This document shows, piece after piece, positions 30,291 through 41,393 of a DNA stretch of 64,000 bases. Position 1 is the first letter of the stretch; every line of letters begins with the position of its first letter. This stretch comes from Aldehydirespirator sp965220345 (GTDB taxonomy: Bacteria > Actinomycetota > Acidimicrobiia > Acidimicrobiales > Aldehydirespiratoraceae): assembly GCA_965220345.1 (NCBI GenBank), contig OZ244822.1, forward strand, positions 372,001 through 436,000, read 5' to 3'. The notes under the pieces were generated by a model. It ran no database searches and was not told where the DNA came from. It worked only from the letters and a program-made list of their open reading frames with translations. The translations under genes were made by a program, and so were the position numbers.

Positions 30291-32129
30291 TCACCGTACC
30301 GGACCTGCGAGGCGAGTGTTGCTCACCCACCTGTGATGCAGTTTGGCGTAACCGCCGCCAGCAGCCAGCAGTTGATGATGCGTGCCTTGCTCGGTGATCT
30401 GACCATCATCAAACACCAGCACCAGATCAGCACGCTCAGCGGTGCTCAAACGGTGGGCGATCGACAAGACTGTGCGCCCTTGAGCTAGGCGAGCTACGGC
30501 CGCAGTGAGAGCTTCTTCGGTTTCGGGATCCACAGCAGAGGTCGCTTCATCAAGAATCAACAAACCCGGATCCGCTACCTGAGCTCTTGCCAGAGCCACT
30601 AGTTGGCGTTCACCCACCGAAAGTCGTCCACCTCTTTGCCCTACCGGCGTTTTGATCCCTAAGGGCAAGGTCTCCAGCCAGCCACGCAGTCCGAGTGCGT
30701 CAATCGCAGCTTGAGCTTCGGCGGCTGTCGCACCAGACCGGCCGAAACGAATGTTGTCTTCGATTGTGGCAGCGAACAAGAAACCATCTTGGGGAACCAG
30801 CCGGATGCCGCGACGACGAGAATGCGCTGCCACTTCTCGAAGGTTCAAGCCGCCGATCAGTATCTCGCCAGCTGTCGGATCAGCCAAACGTGTCAGCAAA
30901 CGAGCGAAAGTGGTTTTACCTGAACCGGTTTCACCGACTACAGCCACTTTGGTGCCCGACGGTATCGACACTTCAACTCCCCGCAGCACCAACGTCGGTG
31001 CCCGATAGCTGAAATCCACTGAACGGGCCTCAATACTGAGCGGGCCTGACGGCAGCTCTACCGCAGTTTCGGTTGACGGTTCAACTACTTCGACAGGGGT
31101 GTCCAGCACTCCGAGCACTTTCCACCATGCCGCAAGCGCCGACTGGGTGGTGTCAAACACTTCGCCTAGTTCTGAAATCGGCCTAATCAGCAAACGCACC
31201 AAAAACACGAAAGCCACAAGGCTGCCTGCACCAATACCGAGTTCTTCACTCCAAGTCACCCCAACAACAATCGAAGCAGCCAAAGCCACAGCCGACACTA
31301 GATCCACCACCGGCAGCATCACCGCCCACCATTTGAAGGCTGAAAGCTGCGACCGGTACTGATCGTCGACGGCACGGTCTAGACGACGGCGAACCGCCGG
31401 GCCGTAGCCGTAGGCACGTATTACCGCAGCGCCTGATACTGATTCGCTGGCGTGCCCTAGCGTTTCGGCGACACGATCTCTAACCAGGCTGTGAGCGGCG
31501 ATCTGGCGCTGCTGAATCCAACGCAGAAACGGTATTAACAGCAAATGCAATACCAGCACCAGCAAAGTGAGCTGCCAGCTGTAAAAGAGCATCACTGTCA
31601 GCGTGCCTACGATCAGCACTGGGTTGATGGTCCACGACATGGCACCCCACTGCATGAACACGGCCATGGCCTCGATGTCGCTGGTTACTCGTGCCACCAG
31701 CACGCCACGCCTTGATTCGCTGTGATCAGCGAGACTCAAACGGTGAATATGTTCAAAGGCTCTGACCCGCAAATCCAGCATTACTGACTCAGCCAGAGTC
31801 ACCATCTTGATCAAAGCGAGCCTGCTCGCGGAAGCCACGACCAGCACCAACCCCAGCGCAAACAAAGCCAGAACCCACACCACACCCGGCCGGTAGCCGT
31901 CGTCGCCGAGCACACCGTGATCCAACACAAGCTGCACCAGCACCGGCACGATCAGTCTCCCCACCGCAGCGAACACCCCCACCGCAACGATCACAGGCAA
32001 ACCTCGGCGCAGCTGTTTGCTCATCGCAACACCTCGACGCAAAACTTGAAGCGCTTTGACCCGGTCTTTGGCCCGGTCGTCGATACGGTCTTTGGCACGG
32101 TCTTCTGCGATGGTTGACTCGCTGCTCAT
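30291..32129 (-). CDS. ABC exporter subunit (TMD-NBD), canonical ATPase site
   Basis: The 612-residue type IV exporter half has a membrane domain over residues 35-330 and a nucleotide-binding domain with Walker A GETGSGKTT, Q-loop RLVPQDGFLF, signature LSVGERQ, Walker B LLILDEATSAVDP and switch SIAHRLS. The Walker B Glu is intact while the signature deviates from LSGGQ. Paired with the upstream subunit, it forms a heterodimeric exporter for a lipid, peptide or drug. The first 30 residues repeat AKDR units. It ends five bases from the mdh start. Confidence 0.9.
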   Translation of the reverse strand: MSSESTIAEDRAKDRIDDRAKDRVKALQVLRRGVAMSKQLRRGLPVIVAVGVFAAVGRLIVPVLVQLVLDHGVLGDDGYRPGVVWVLALFALGLVLVVASASRLALIKMVTLAESVMLDLRVRAFEHIHRLSLADHSESRRGVLVARVTSDIEAMAVFMQWGAMSWTINPVLIVGTLTVMLFYSWQLTLLVLVLHLLLIPFLRWIQQRQIAAHSLVRDRVAETLGHASESVSGAAVIRAYGYGPAVRRRLDRAVDDQYRSQLSAFKWWAVMLPVVDLVSAVALAASIVVGVTWSEELGIGAGSLVAFVFLVRLLIRPISELGEVFDTTQSALAAWWKVLGVLDTPVEVVEPSTETAVELPSGPLSIEARSVDFSYRAPTLVLRGVEVSIPSGTKVAVVGETGSGKTTFARLLTRLADPTAGEILIGGLNLREVAAHSRRRGIRLVPQDGFLFAATIEDNIRFGRSGATAAEAQAAIDALGLRGWLETLPLGIKTPVGQRGGRLSVGERQLVALARAQVADPGLLILDEATSAVDPETEEALTAAVARLAQGRTVLSIAHRLSTAERADLVLVFDDGQITEQGTHHQLLAAGGGYAKLHHRWVSNTRLAGPVR

Positions 32130-32148
32130 GAAACTGTTGACTCACTGC

Positions 32149-33951
32149 TCATGAAACCGCTGCCTGCTCGTATGCGGTTATAAGCGACCGGTAATCGTCA
32201 CGCTCCAACAGTTCGGCGTGTGAGCCGCTGGCGACGATCTTGCCGCCTGCCAGGTATGCCACCCGGTCAGCAAGCTCAATCACCGATATACGGTGCGCCA
32301 CCATCAGCATCGTGGCATCGAATTCGGCGCGGATACGGTCAAGGATCCTGGCTTCCACTACGGGATCAACCGCACTGGTGGCATCATCAAGCAGCAGCAA
32401 GCGCGGGGCTCTCACCAAAGCACGAGCCAGCGCCACACGCTGCCGTTGGCCACCCGAAAGGGTGACACCGCGCTCGCCAACGACGGTGAGTTCACGGTCA
32501 GGTAGCTGCGCCACAAAATCGCTTGCCACAGCAGTATCAAGCGCTGTTTCTGCTGACCTCGGCCCTGCCGACCTTGACCCTGCTGATCTCGGCTCGCTGT
32601 TCAGCGCCGATTGCAGATCCACGTTCTCAGCAATCGAATCAGCGAACAGGAACGCTTCCTGGAACACCAAAGCCACCGCTTGTCGCTGTTCGACAAGATC
32701 AATGTCGTGCAAGTCGAGCCCCGACAAGCGGATCGAACCATGCGACACAACATTTAGCCCCATCACCGTTTCAAGCAGAGTTGACTTGCCCGAACCAGTG
32801 GCACCCACCAAAGCAACCCGCTCGCCAGCATGCACCCGCAAAGTCACACCGTCGAGCACCCTACGAGTTCCGTAACTCACCACAAGATCTGCGATCTCCA
32901 GATCAAGCGGGCCAGACACAGGTAACCGCTTCGAAGCGGTCGGTGCGGCAGCAACAGGCTCATCAAGAACCCGATCCACACGATCCAGCGACACCACCGA
33001 ACGAGGCAGTTCCTCCAAAAAGAACCCCACGATGAACAGCGGCACAGCCAAAAGCGAGAAAAGCGTTGCCGCTAACACCAGATCACCCGGCGTTGCTTGG
33101 CCTCTCCCCACCAGCCAGGCACCCACCAACAGCAGCAAAATCGCCCCCACCGTGGGCAATGCGTCAATGGCTGGCTCGAAACTGGCCCGCATCCGCCCTA
33201 CACGAATGCGCTCCTCACGCAGTCGCTGCGAAGCGGCCCGCATTCGCTGCACTTCGACTGCTTCACGTCCCAACGTCTTGACTACAACCGCCCCGTCGAA
33301 GCTTTCGTGTGCTACTTCTGACACTTCGCCAACACGGCGCTGCACTTCCGCTGAAGGTCTTTCAACTTTGCGGGTGTAGATGCGGCTGATAAGCGCCAAA
33401 GCTGGAAAAACCACCGCTGCGATCAGCGCCAACAAAGGATGAGCCACAAATAAAGCCGCCATCGTCACTATCACCAGCACCACCACACTGACCGCGAAGG
33501 CCAGCGGCTTGAGCACCATGGTGGCCGTGTTCACATCCGAATCAATATGGGCAAGCAGTTCACCTGGATCACGACGACGATAAAAGTCCATGGGCGCATC
33601 TAGGTAACGGTGCAACAATGCACGCCGCCAGTCGCGCTGAGTACGCAGTTCAGCCATTGACAGAAACCAGCGACGGGCCAGCACCGATACTCCGCTAGCC
33701 AGCGAAATCCCGATCACCCACACTGCCGCCAACGTCGAAGATTCACGCTCAACTGAAGGTTTAAGGATCACATTGTCGGTGATCCAGCCCAATATCCAAG
33801 CGATTGCTACCGTGGTACCCACAAACCCGAGAGCGCCGATCATTGCCAGCAAATGAAGCAGCGGATGAGCCCGAACTGATCGCATAATCAGTCGGAAGCC
33901 ACGACGGGCTATACCGCTGCGAGAGTCGTTCGGCCGCTCCGAATCCTTCAA
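32149..33951 (-). CDS. ABC exporter subunit (TMD-NBD), degenerate ATPase site
   Basis: The 600-residue partner subunit has a membrane domain followed by an NBD with Walker A GATGSGKST, Q-loop LVFQEAFLF, canonical signature LSGGQRQ, and Walker B LLLLDDATSAVD, where the catalytic Glu is Asp. This complements the other subunit and gives one full and one degenerate composite site, as in TM287/288-type exporters. A Ser/Arg-rich tripled insert (SAGSRSAGPRSAE) lies in the NBD. The listed start is TTG; an ATG 22 codons in is possible. Confidence 0.9.
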   Translation of the reverse strand: MKDSERPNDSRSGIARRGFRLIMRSVRAHPLLHLLAMIGALGFVGTTVAIAWILGWITDNVILKPSVERESSTLAAVWVIGISLASGVSVLARRWFLSMAELRTQRDWRRALLHRYLDAPMDFYRRRDPGELLAHIDSDVNTATMVLKPLAFAVSVVVLVIVTMAALFVAHPLLALIAAVVFPALALISRIYTRKVERPSAEVQRRVGEVSEVAHESFDGAVVVKTLGREAVEVQRMRAASQRLREERIRVGRMRASFEPAIDALPTVGAILLLLVGAWLVGRGQATPGDLVLAATLFSLLAVPLFIVGFFLEELPRSVVSLDRVDRVLDEPVAAAPTASKRLPVSGPLDLEIADLVVSYGTRRVLDGVTLRVHAGERVALVGATGSGKSTLLETVMGLNVVSHGSIRLSGLDLHDIDLVEQRQAVALVFQEAFLFADSIAENVDLQSALNSEPRSAGSRSAGPRSAETALDTAVASDFVAQLPDRELTVVGERGVTLSGGQRQRVALARALVRAPRLLLLDDATSAVDPVVEARILDRIRAEFDATMLMVAHRISVIELADRVAYLAGGKIVASGSHAELLERDDYRSLITAYEQAAVS

Positions 33952-33975
33952 GAGTGTCAGAAGCTTATGCGAGTG

Positions 33976-35172
<1,197 letters not shown>

Positions 35173-35257
35173 CCAAGCTGAGGCTAGCGGCGACCTGCCA
35201 GACACTGGTGCGGCCTGCAGCAAGTCGCGGTGTGCTTACTTGCCTGAGGCGTTGGCT

Positions 35258-35977
35258 TTATCTACCTGACGCGTTGGCTTTGCTTGACGCGTTGGCTTTG
35301 CTTGACGCGTTGGCGAGTTCCTGAGCTTGATCGAAAACGTTTTGTAATCGCAGGCGCACCTGCTCGGAGAACTGGCTCATTTGCGGGCGGGTCATCCGCT
35401 TTGTTGGCGGCTGAAGGGGTTCACCAGCAACTATCGCCACTCGAACCGGTCGAGGCAGACGCACGCCGGGAGGCATCGCCTTTTCGGTTCCAGCGATCCC
35501 AACCACCACTACAGGCGCACCGGTACGTGATGCCAGATAACTCACCCCGTCAAATACCTGCCCGACTTCGGAACCGTTTTGGCGAGCACCTTCAGGAAAC
35601 ACCACTAACTGTTCGCCAGCTTCAAGCATTTTGACTGCTTCACGCATTGCGTCTCTGTCGACTACACCACGACGCACTGGGAACGCTCCCAGCGAAGCAA
35701 GAAAAGATCCGAAATAACGGTTAGCAAAAAGCGATTCTTTGGACAAGGTTCGCAAGCGGCGCTGTGTCATGCCAGCAAGCATCGGCGTGTCAAGGTTGGA
35801 TCTGTGTATCGGTGCCACGATTACCGGACCGGTGATATCAAGATGCTCTAAACCACGGCGCTTCACCCGAAAATACCGATACAGCACCATGATGATGATG
35901 CACCGGACCGCTCGATAGATCCACATTGAGCCGCGCTTAGCGGCGATGCGTTGAGCTTTTTGCTGTAGGTCTTCCAA
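35258..35977 (-). CDS. plsC: 1-acyl-sn-glycerol-3-phosphate acyltransferase
   Basis: The 239-residue membrane-associated acyltransferase has APIHRSNLDTP (HxxxxD catalytic motif), VFPEGARQ (phosphate-binding), and ALLxLGAFPVRRG-like FLASLGAFPVRRG. It would make phosphatidate from lysophosphatidate. Start is TTG at 35977, three bases past the mutA stop, or the ATG 17 codons in. The C-terminus carries ASSKANASSKANASGR, encoded by an 18-bp tandem DNA repeat near 35262-35320, which looks like recent slippage. Confidence 0.9.
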   Translation of the reverse strand: MEDLQQKAQRIAAKRGSMWIYRAVRCIIIMVLYRYFRVKRRGLEHLDITGPVIVAPIHRSNLDTPMLAGMTQRRLRTLSKESLFANRYFGSFLASLGAFPVRRGVVDRDAMREAVKMLEAGEQLVVFPEGARQNGSEVGQVFDGVSYLASRTGAPVVVVGIAGTEKAMPPGVRLPRPVRVAIVAGEPLQPPTKRMTRPQMSQFSEQVRLRLQNVFDQAQELANASSKANASSKANASGR

Positions 35978-35980
35978 CGG

Positions 35981-37948
35981 TTACATAACTCCCAGGCTGC
36001 GGTGTAGACGCTCAAGCATTGCAACAGCATCAATGCCTTCGCGCCAGATTGCGATGTTGCCGTCTCCGGCTTGTGAAACTTCTGTGATTAGTTCATCGGA
36101 GGTTGAAGGATCACAAACCAGCACCACAAAGCTCGCTCCTGAGTCTTTGAGCGCTGCGACTGTCGCTGCTGCTCGCAGTTGATATATATCGTCGCTGCCA
36201 ACAATCACCGCAGCTTGCAGGCCCGACTCGGCGAAATCAGCTGCTGCCGCAACAGGCGAATCGAAACCGTCGGTAATACGCGGCTTGATGCCTGCGACGG
36301 CCAGCAAGTTCTGAGCCCAAACACAGCGCGGCGAATTCGGAGCATCTAGTCCTAGAGCAACAATCTGCACGGTGGGCCTCGCTCCGTGCTCTAACTGGTA
36401 GCGGTGAGCAGCGTCACGCAGTTCCTCAAAGGGTTCCGCCAGATACCTCACCGGCAGCGGATCGGCGCTGTCATGTTCGCTGTATTTACTTGTGCTGGCA
36501 GCGCAATCCGCTGGAGCAGGTTCGCTCAGCGATACGAAGTCGCTGACCCCAGTGAGTCGCTCACTGCGATTGCGAAGTGCTTCTAGGCGTGCAAGCCAGC
36601 TTTGCTTTGCTGAGTTCGCCAACTCGCCGCTAGCAATAGCAGCTTCGATGCCGCCAGATGACTCAACATCTTGCAGCACTCGCCATCCTTGCTGCGCGAG
36701 TTGTCGGGTAAGCAACTCGACATAGAACGACCCTCCGGCTGGGTCTGATGTCCAGGCGAGATGCGACTCTTCCATTATCAGCAGTTGAGTGTTGCGAGCT
36801 AAGCGGCGACCCAAAGCCGTTGCGGGTGTGACCACAGGTGAAGCCTGACCAGATGTCAACACATCAGATGTCAACACATCAAAGGGCAGCACCGTGATTG
36901 CGTCCACTCCTGCCACAGCCGATGCCAAAGTTGCGCTTGAGCCTCGCAGCAAGTTCACCCAGCGATCCCAACGGCTAAAAATGTGGGCTGCTGTGACTGC
37001 GTGCTGATATTGCCGTGATACTTCAACGGAACCTGCGCTGGCTGTGACCACTCTGTGCCACAGCACCCTTGCCGCACGCAAAGCGGCGATGGTCATGAAC
37101 TGATCAGCTGTGGCTGCGAACCTGAAACCGATCAAGCCTGCTGCCTGTTCAACTGTGGCTCCTTGATCCACTAGAGCACGCAGGTATGCAACCCCTGTTG
37201 CCGTCGCCCAACCCAACACCTGAGCCTCTGTGGCACCGGCATCGCTGTAACGCACCGCATCCACCAGCAGTATTCGTGCTGCTGTTCGGGCATTGTCTTG
37301 CTTTAGCTGCTGCATCGCCCAAGCAGCTACGCCCTGAAGGTCGCTTTGTTGCCCACTTTGTTGTTCGCTTGGCTGTCCGTTGCTGGGCTCTCCGCTGCTG
37401 GCCGCCTCACCCAGCGGATCCAGTCCCAGGCTGCTACCTGCAGCAAGCGATGAGTCGTTGTGATTGACAGCAGCTAACAGTGCCTCTGCGGCACTGATAC
37501 TGGAATGAGGAGCCAAAGCCAGCGGTGTCTTGGCAAGATCGACATCTTTGAGCAGTGTGCCGAGCCGCTTAGTCAGGGCATCGGCGGCGTGATCACCGAG
37601 GATTTGTAGTTCCAGCGAAGTGACACCATTAGCTAGGTCTTCGGCAATCGCCTCCTCAATCGCCTGCATCGCCTGAATTGCCTGCTCTGAGTCTCGGGAG
37701 TCTGCTGACACTGTGTGACGCTGGCGTATATCCCAGCGAGACACAGCACCAGCGGTTGAAGACAGCGTTGGCGCAATCAGCGCCGATAACGCCGCAGGCC
37801 TGTCGGTGGCTTGCGTGTAGAGAGGTTGGATCTCAATACCGTCACGAGTGCGGGTAGCCAGATCTGCTGGATCCTGTCCTCGCAGAGACCGCTTCGCCTC
37901 GGCTAGCCAGTCAGCATCGATACCATGTCGAGACGGCTCAGTGTTCAT
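35981..37948 (-). CDS. mutA: Methylmalonyl-CoA mutase small (MutA-like) subunit
   Basis: The 655-residue protein has the mutase TIM-barrel layout (GIEIQPLYTQATDRP, AATGVAYLRALVDQGATVEQA, EESHLAWTSDPAGGSFYVE) and a C-terminal Rossmann domain lacking the DxHxxG cobalamin-binding motif, the hallmark of the non-catalytic small subunit. It normally pairs with MutB to isomerise methylmalonyl-CoA and succinyl-CoA, but the next gene is plsC, so MutB must be elsewhere or absent. The ATG at 37948 overlaps the preceding stop by one base. Confidence 0.85.
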   Translation of the reverse strand: MNTEPSRHGIDADWLAEAKRSLRGQDPADLATRTRDGIEIQPLYTQATDRPAALSALIAPTLSSTAGAVSRWDIRQRHTVSADSRDSEQAIQAMQAIEEAIAEDLANGVTSLELQILGDHAADALTKRLGTLLKDVDLAKTPLALAPHSSISAAEALLAAVNHNDSSLAAGSSLGLDPLGEAASSGEPSNGQPSEQQSGQQSDLQGVAAWAMQQLKQDNARTAARILLVDAVRYSDAGATEAQVLGWATATGVAYLRALVDQGATVEQAAGLIGFRFAATADQFMTIAALRAARVLWHRVVTASAGSVEVSRQYQHAVTAAHIFSRWDRWVNLLRGSSATLASAVAGVDAITVLPFDVLTSDVLTSGQASPVVTPATALGRRLARNTQLLIMEESHLAWTSDPAGGSFYVELLTRQLAQQGWRVLQDVESSGGIEAAIASGELANSAKQSWLARLEALRNRSERLTGVSDFVSLSEPAPADCAASTSKYSEHDSADPLPVRYLAEPFEELRDAAHRYQLEHGARPTVQIVALGLDAPNSPRCVWAQNLLAVAGIKPRITDGFDSPVAAAADFAESGLQAAVIVGSDDIYQLRAAATVAALKDSGASFVVLVCDPSTSDELITEVSQAGDGNIAIWREGIDAVAMLERLHRSLGVM

Positions 37949-38757
37949 CACATCGTGAAACGTAGGCTGCGCGCCGCTTGCTCACCCCAGCGGGCATCAC
38001 CACTCCACGAGATGGAACCATCGTCAATCTTGGATTGAGGATCAATGCGACCGCAGGCCAGCATGATGAAAGTCAGAGAGTCGGCGCTAAGCACCACATC
38101 TGGGTTCGGTAGTGATGCCGGATCAACCGCTTTGGCTCGACCGTCAACCACCGCAGCGATCTGACGCTGTAGCGGCCCGGTGAGGTCAACTCTGAGGTTC
38201 ATCCCGTCAGGCAGGCCCACCTTCTTGCCGATGATATAGCCGATGGAGGCCTCCACTTGGTTCATGGCGATCTCGGCTGCGGGGCCGGAGTCGTTGCTGG
38301 AGCGCCCCAGCGGGATAGTGCAGTCACGCACATGCACCCACAAATCAAATATGCGAATAGCCAGAAAGCCCGCATAGTCTTGCACGCCCACTGGTGTCCA
38401 GGAAGGCTGCGCTAGGTCTGTGTCGCTCATGGCGCGCAGTTCAGCTTTGCGAGCCTCAAATATCTGAGTCACGCGCTCCGTGAAATCCTGTGCGGACATT
38501 TCGGCCGAAGCATCGGTTAATGCCTGCATCTTCGCGAACGGAGGCATGTTGTCGGTGTTGATCTCCCAACCCAGAACTGCGTCCTCCACACCAACTGCAT
38601 GACCGACTGCTTGACGCACTGTCCAGTCTGGGCAAAGCGACTGACGCGTCCATTCATCATCGCAAAGTTGCTTGCACAAGTCGAGAGTTTCGCTGTAGCA
38701 AGCTTCGGTGGCATCAATGAGGGTTTGGGGTGAACAAGAATACATAGCCGAAAGCAT
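37948..38757 (-). CDS. Maleylpyruvate isomerase family mycothiol-dependent enzyme
   Basis: The 269-residue DinB-like four-helix protein CPDWTVRQAVGHAVGVEDAVLG and RIFDLWVHVRDC carries the His ligands of the metal site seen in mycothiol-dependent maleylpyruvate isomerase. A C-terminal SCP-2-like domain (NPDVVLSADSLTFIMLACGR) follows, a common fusion in this family. Mycothiol is the actinobacterial thiol, supporting the taxonomic call. The reaction in this organism is unknown. It is coupled to mutA by a one-base overlap. Confidence 0.82.
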   Translation of the reverse strand: MLSAMYSCSPQTLIDATEACYSETLDLCKQLCDDEWTRQSLCPDWTVRQAVGHAVGVEDAVLGWEINTDNMPPFAKMQALTDASAEMSAQDFTERVTQIFEARKAELRAMSDTDLAQPSWTPVGVQDYAGFLAIRIFDLWVHVRDCTIPLGRSSNDSGPAAEIAMNQVEASIGYIIGKKVGLPDGMNLRVDLTGPLQRQIAAVVDGRAKAVDPASLPNPDVVLSADSLTFIMLACGRIDPQSKIDDGSISWSGDARWGEQAARSLRFTM

Positions 38758-39053
38758 GACTCACCTAGAGCACAACCGCAACATCGCCGACCACCCCCGC
38801 TATGAAAGCTGACAACACCGGCAAGCAGCTAACAAGCTGAATATCAAGAAGCCATCACCGGCTGGCTCCCAGATGACCAGATGAGCGCCCGCTAGATGTA
38901 GATGACTGGCGCGCTCGCCCAAGTTCGAGCCCCTGCGTGAGTCAGACACCGCCCTCTAGTCCTGAGAGCGCCCGTGCTCGTATCCTGATTGCGGCAGCAA
39001 ACGGAAGTCTCAATCCATGCAACCCGAACAATCCTCCTCGTAAGGAATCTGAA

Positions 39054-39317
39054 ATGCAGATCACAGCACAGTTGAATGAAGAGAGCGCAGCAAAACTGCA
39101 GCGCCTGCAGTCGCTCACCCAGATGAGCGCAGAAGAGATACTTGGCCAAGGGATTGACCTCGTTGAGCAACAGCAGTCAGAACTATGGAGACACCACTCG
39201 AACGCTATTCTCAACAGCGACTTTGTGGGATGCCTTAAGAATGCGCCAGAAGACCTCGCTACCAACTACAAGTCATATCTGATGGATGCTCTTGAAGAAA
39301 AGCATCGTGCTAGCTGA
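39054..39317 (+). CDS. Putative antitoxin paired with PIN toxin
   Basis: The 87-residue protein begins MQITAQLNEESAAKLQRLQ and SAEEILGQGIDLVEQQQ, like the short DNA-binding antitoxins that precede PIN toxins. AAGGA lies seven bases before the ATG; an upstream in-frame start has no such site. The end overlaps the start of the frameshifted PIN gene. The 38758-39053 gap before it shows no gene. Confidence 0.6.
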   Translation: MQITAQLNEESAAKLQRLQSLTQMSAEEILGQGIDLVEQQQSELWRHHSNAILNSDFVGCLKNAPEDLATNYKSYLMDALEEKHRAS

Positions 39318-39737
39318 CAGTGGCTACTGGGTAGCTCTCGCCAGCGCGCAAGACGAGTGGCACGAGCAACCGTCGCAGCTACACGTCAACTCACAGATCC
39401 TCTAGTCGTAACTTGGCCTGTCATAACCGAGGTCAGCTACCTTCTATTGGGTCGCGGCGGGGAAACCGCTCAGACACGCTTCCTTGGTCAGATCTCCTCT
39501 CATGCGATCATCCACCCTCTTCAAGATCGTCATTTGCTAACACTTCGTTCGTTGATGGATAAGTACCGTGATCTTCCCATGGACTTGGCCGATGCATCCT
39601 TGGTGTTAGCGGCGACCGAGCGCAACGATGGCCGCATTCTGTCGACCGACATGCGCGACTTCGGTGTCTATCGCTGGAAAAACACTGAACCGTTCGACAA
39701 CCTTCTGCCAGCGTTTCGAGAGAACACCAACCGGTGA
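39292..39737 (+). pseudogene. PIN-domain toxin, frameshifted
   Basis: From TTG 39292 the frame reads KKSIVLADSGYWVALASAQD, the normal start of a PIN toxin with its first Asp, but it stops at TAG after NSQIL. The remainder is in another frame: TVAATRQLTDPLVVTWPVIT, EVSYLL with the Glu, and MDLADASLVLAATE with the acidic pair. The shift falls between about 39363 and 39375. A single indel (or a sequencing error) explains it. Without repair the toxin is inactive, leaving the antitoxin alone. Confidence 0.8.
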
Positions 39738-39753
39738 AGACCTAGGCAAGCAG

Positions 39754-41316
39754 CTAGATGCGGCGGGACTGGTCTCGCCAGTATTCGTCACGCAGTAGGC
39801 GTTTGTAGAGCTTGCCTGTGTCATGTCGCGGTAGTGCGCTGCGAAAATCTACGCTGCGAGGGCATTTCACAGCAGCCAGGCTGGCGTTGCAGTAGCCGAT
39901 TAATTCATGCTCCAGCGCAGTGGCGGCTGTGTCGTCCTCAGGCATCTCAACGGGCTGCACTACAGCCTTGGGCACTTCGCCGAGATCATCGTCGGGCACG
40001 CCAATAACAGCCACGTCTAACACCGCCGGATGCATGGCCAGCAGGTTCTCGGCTTCTTGAGGGTAGACATTAACCCCGCCGCAGATGATCGTGTAAGCCT
40101 TGCGGTCGGTCAGATATAGAAAACCGTCTTCGTCTACTCGCCCAATGTCGCCGATGGTTGACCAACCGTTGGCAAGCCGCGAATCACGAGTTTTTTCTTC
40201 GTCTAAGTGGTATTCGAAGTCGCCGCCGTCAGCGAAATAAACAGCGCCTTCAGTGCCGACGGGCACTTCGTCACCGGTGGCTTCATCAACGATGTGTATC
40301 TTGCCGACGAGAGGTTTGCCGACGGTGCCTTCATGAGCTAGCCAATCGTCACTGTTGCAAAAGGTGAGGCCGTTGCCTTCAGTGCCTGCGTAATATTCGC
40401 TGATGATCGGGCCGAGCCATTCGATCATGCGATGCTTAGCTTGCACAGGACAAGGCGCAGCGGCGTGCAACACGTTGACCAGAGACGACATGTCATAGCG
40501 TTGGCGCTGCTCAGTGGACAGCTTCAACATGCGCATGAACATGGTGGGAACCACCTGAGTGTGAGTCACTTTGTAGTGCTCAACGGTGGCTAGGAACTGC
40601 TCAGCATCGAAACGCTCCATAACGACTGCGGTAGCGCCGAGCGAATGGATGGCTTTGGTGAAGCGAAGCGGTGCAGCGTGATATAGCGGTGCTGGTGTCA
40701 GATAGACCGACTCTTCAGACATTCCCAGCAGCAGCACACAAACCTCAGCTAAAGGCGACCCTTCTTCTTCGACTGTCACAACCTCACGAGCAATAAGCAC
40801 ACCTTTTGGACGGCCTGTGGTGCCCGAGCTGTAGAGCATGTCGCTGCCTGCTGGCCGGTTCGCCAAAGGCTCTTGCGATGCTGGTGCTAGGGCCTGCTCG
40901 TAGCTGTCGTAACCGTCGATTGGTTGATCCATCATCAGCCGCAGTTCGACACCTTTTATGCGTTTTATGCGGTCAAGCAGTTCAGCGGCTTGAGCTGCGT
41001 TGTGCTGTGAGGTTATGAAAGCCCGAGCACCGCTGTTTTCGATGATGTAAGCGATCTCCTCGCTGGTAAGGCGACTGCTCATCGGCGTGTAAATCAAACC
41101 GGCGTAATGCGCTCCCCACACCAGCGGCAAAAAGTTGCGATGGTTCTCCAAGCACCAAGCAATGTGATCGCCGGGTGCTAGCCCTGCGTCACGCAACAGA
41201 TGCGATACTTGGTTGGCTTCGGCTTCGAGTTGGGCGTAGCTGATCGTCTCGCCGGATCCAGCCATGATCACAGCGGGCTTGTCGGGATTGGTGGCGGCGT
41301 GGAGTCCAGGATGCAT
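39754..41316 (-). CDS. AMP-dependent acyl-CoA synthetase (FadD-like)
   Basis: The 520-residue core has the ANL motifs: MLYSSGTTGRPKGVLI (phosphate loop), EYYAGTEGNG, YLTDRKAYTIICGGVNVYP (hinge) and HDTGKLYKRLLRD with the terminal catalytic Lys. It activates a fatty or other carboxylic acid to its CoA thioester. The start is set at the ATG at 41316, where homology begins. The frame is open further upstream (to 41562, overlapping whiB) through a basic Q/N/K-rich stretch encoded by 28-bp DNA repeats, so a longer protein is possible. Confidence 0.88.
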   Translation of the reverse strand: MHPGLHAATNPDKPAVIMAGSGETISYAQLEAEANQVSHLLRDAGLAPGDHIAWCLENHRNFLPLVWGAHYAGLIYTPMSSRLTSEEIAYIIENSGARAFITSQHNAAQAAELLDRIKRIKGVELRLMMDQPIDGYDSYEQALAPASQEPLANRPAGSDMLYSSGTTGRPKGVLIAREVVTVEEEGSPLAEVCVLLLGMSEESVYLTPAPLYHAAPLRFTKAIHSLGATAVVMERFDAEQFLATVEHYKVTHTQVVPTMFMRMLKLSTEQRQRYDMSSLVNVLHAAAPCPVQAKHRMIEWLGPIISEYYAGTEGNGLTFCNSDDWLAHEGTVGKPLVGKIHIVDEATGDEVPVGTEGAVYFADGGDFEYHLDEEKTRDSRLANGWSTIGDIGRVDEDGFLYLTDRKAYTIICGGVNVYPQEAENLLAMHPAVLDVAVIGVPDDDLGEVPKAVVQPVEMPEDDTAATALEHELIGYCNASLAAVKCPRSVDFRSALPRHDTGKLYKRLLRDEYWRDQSRRI

Positions 41317-41393
41317 TAGCGGTGACGCTAGCCGCGCTGCTGTGTCCGAGTCAGCCGCAAGTTGTGAACGGGCTCGTCTGATGTTCGCCTGAT

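Noticed and set aside
38758..39053. Gap before the antitoxin gene
   Set aside because: Searched for tRNA-like folds and coding frames; nothing convincing found.
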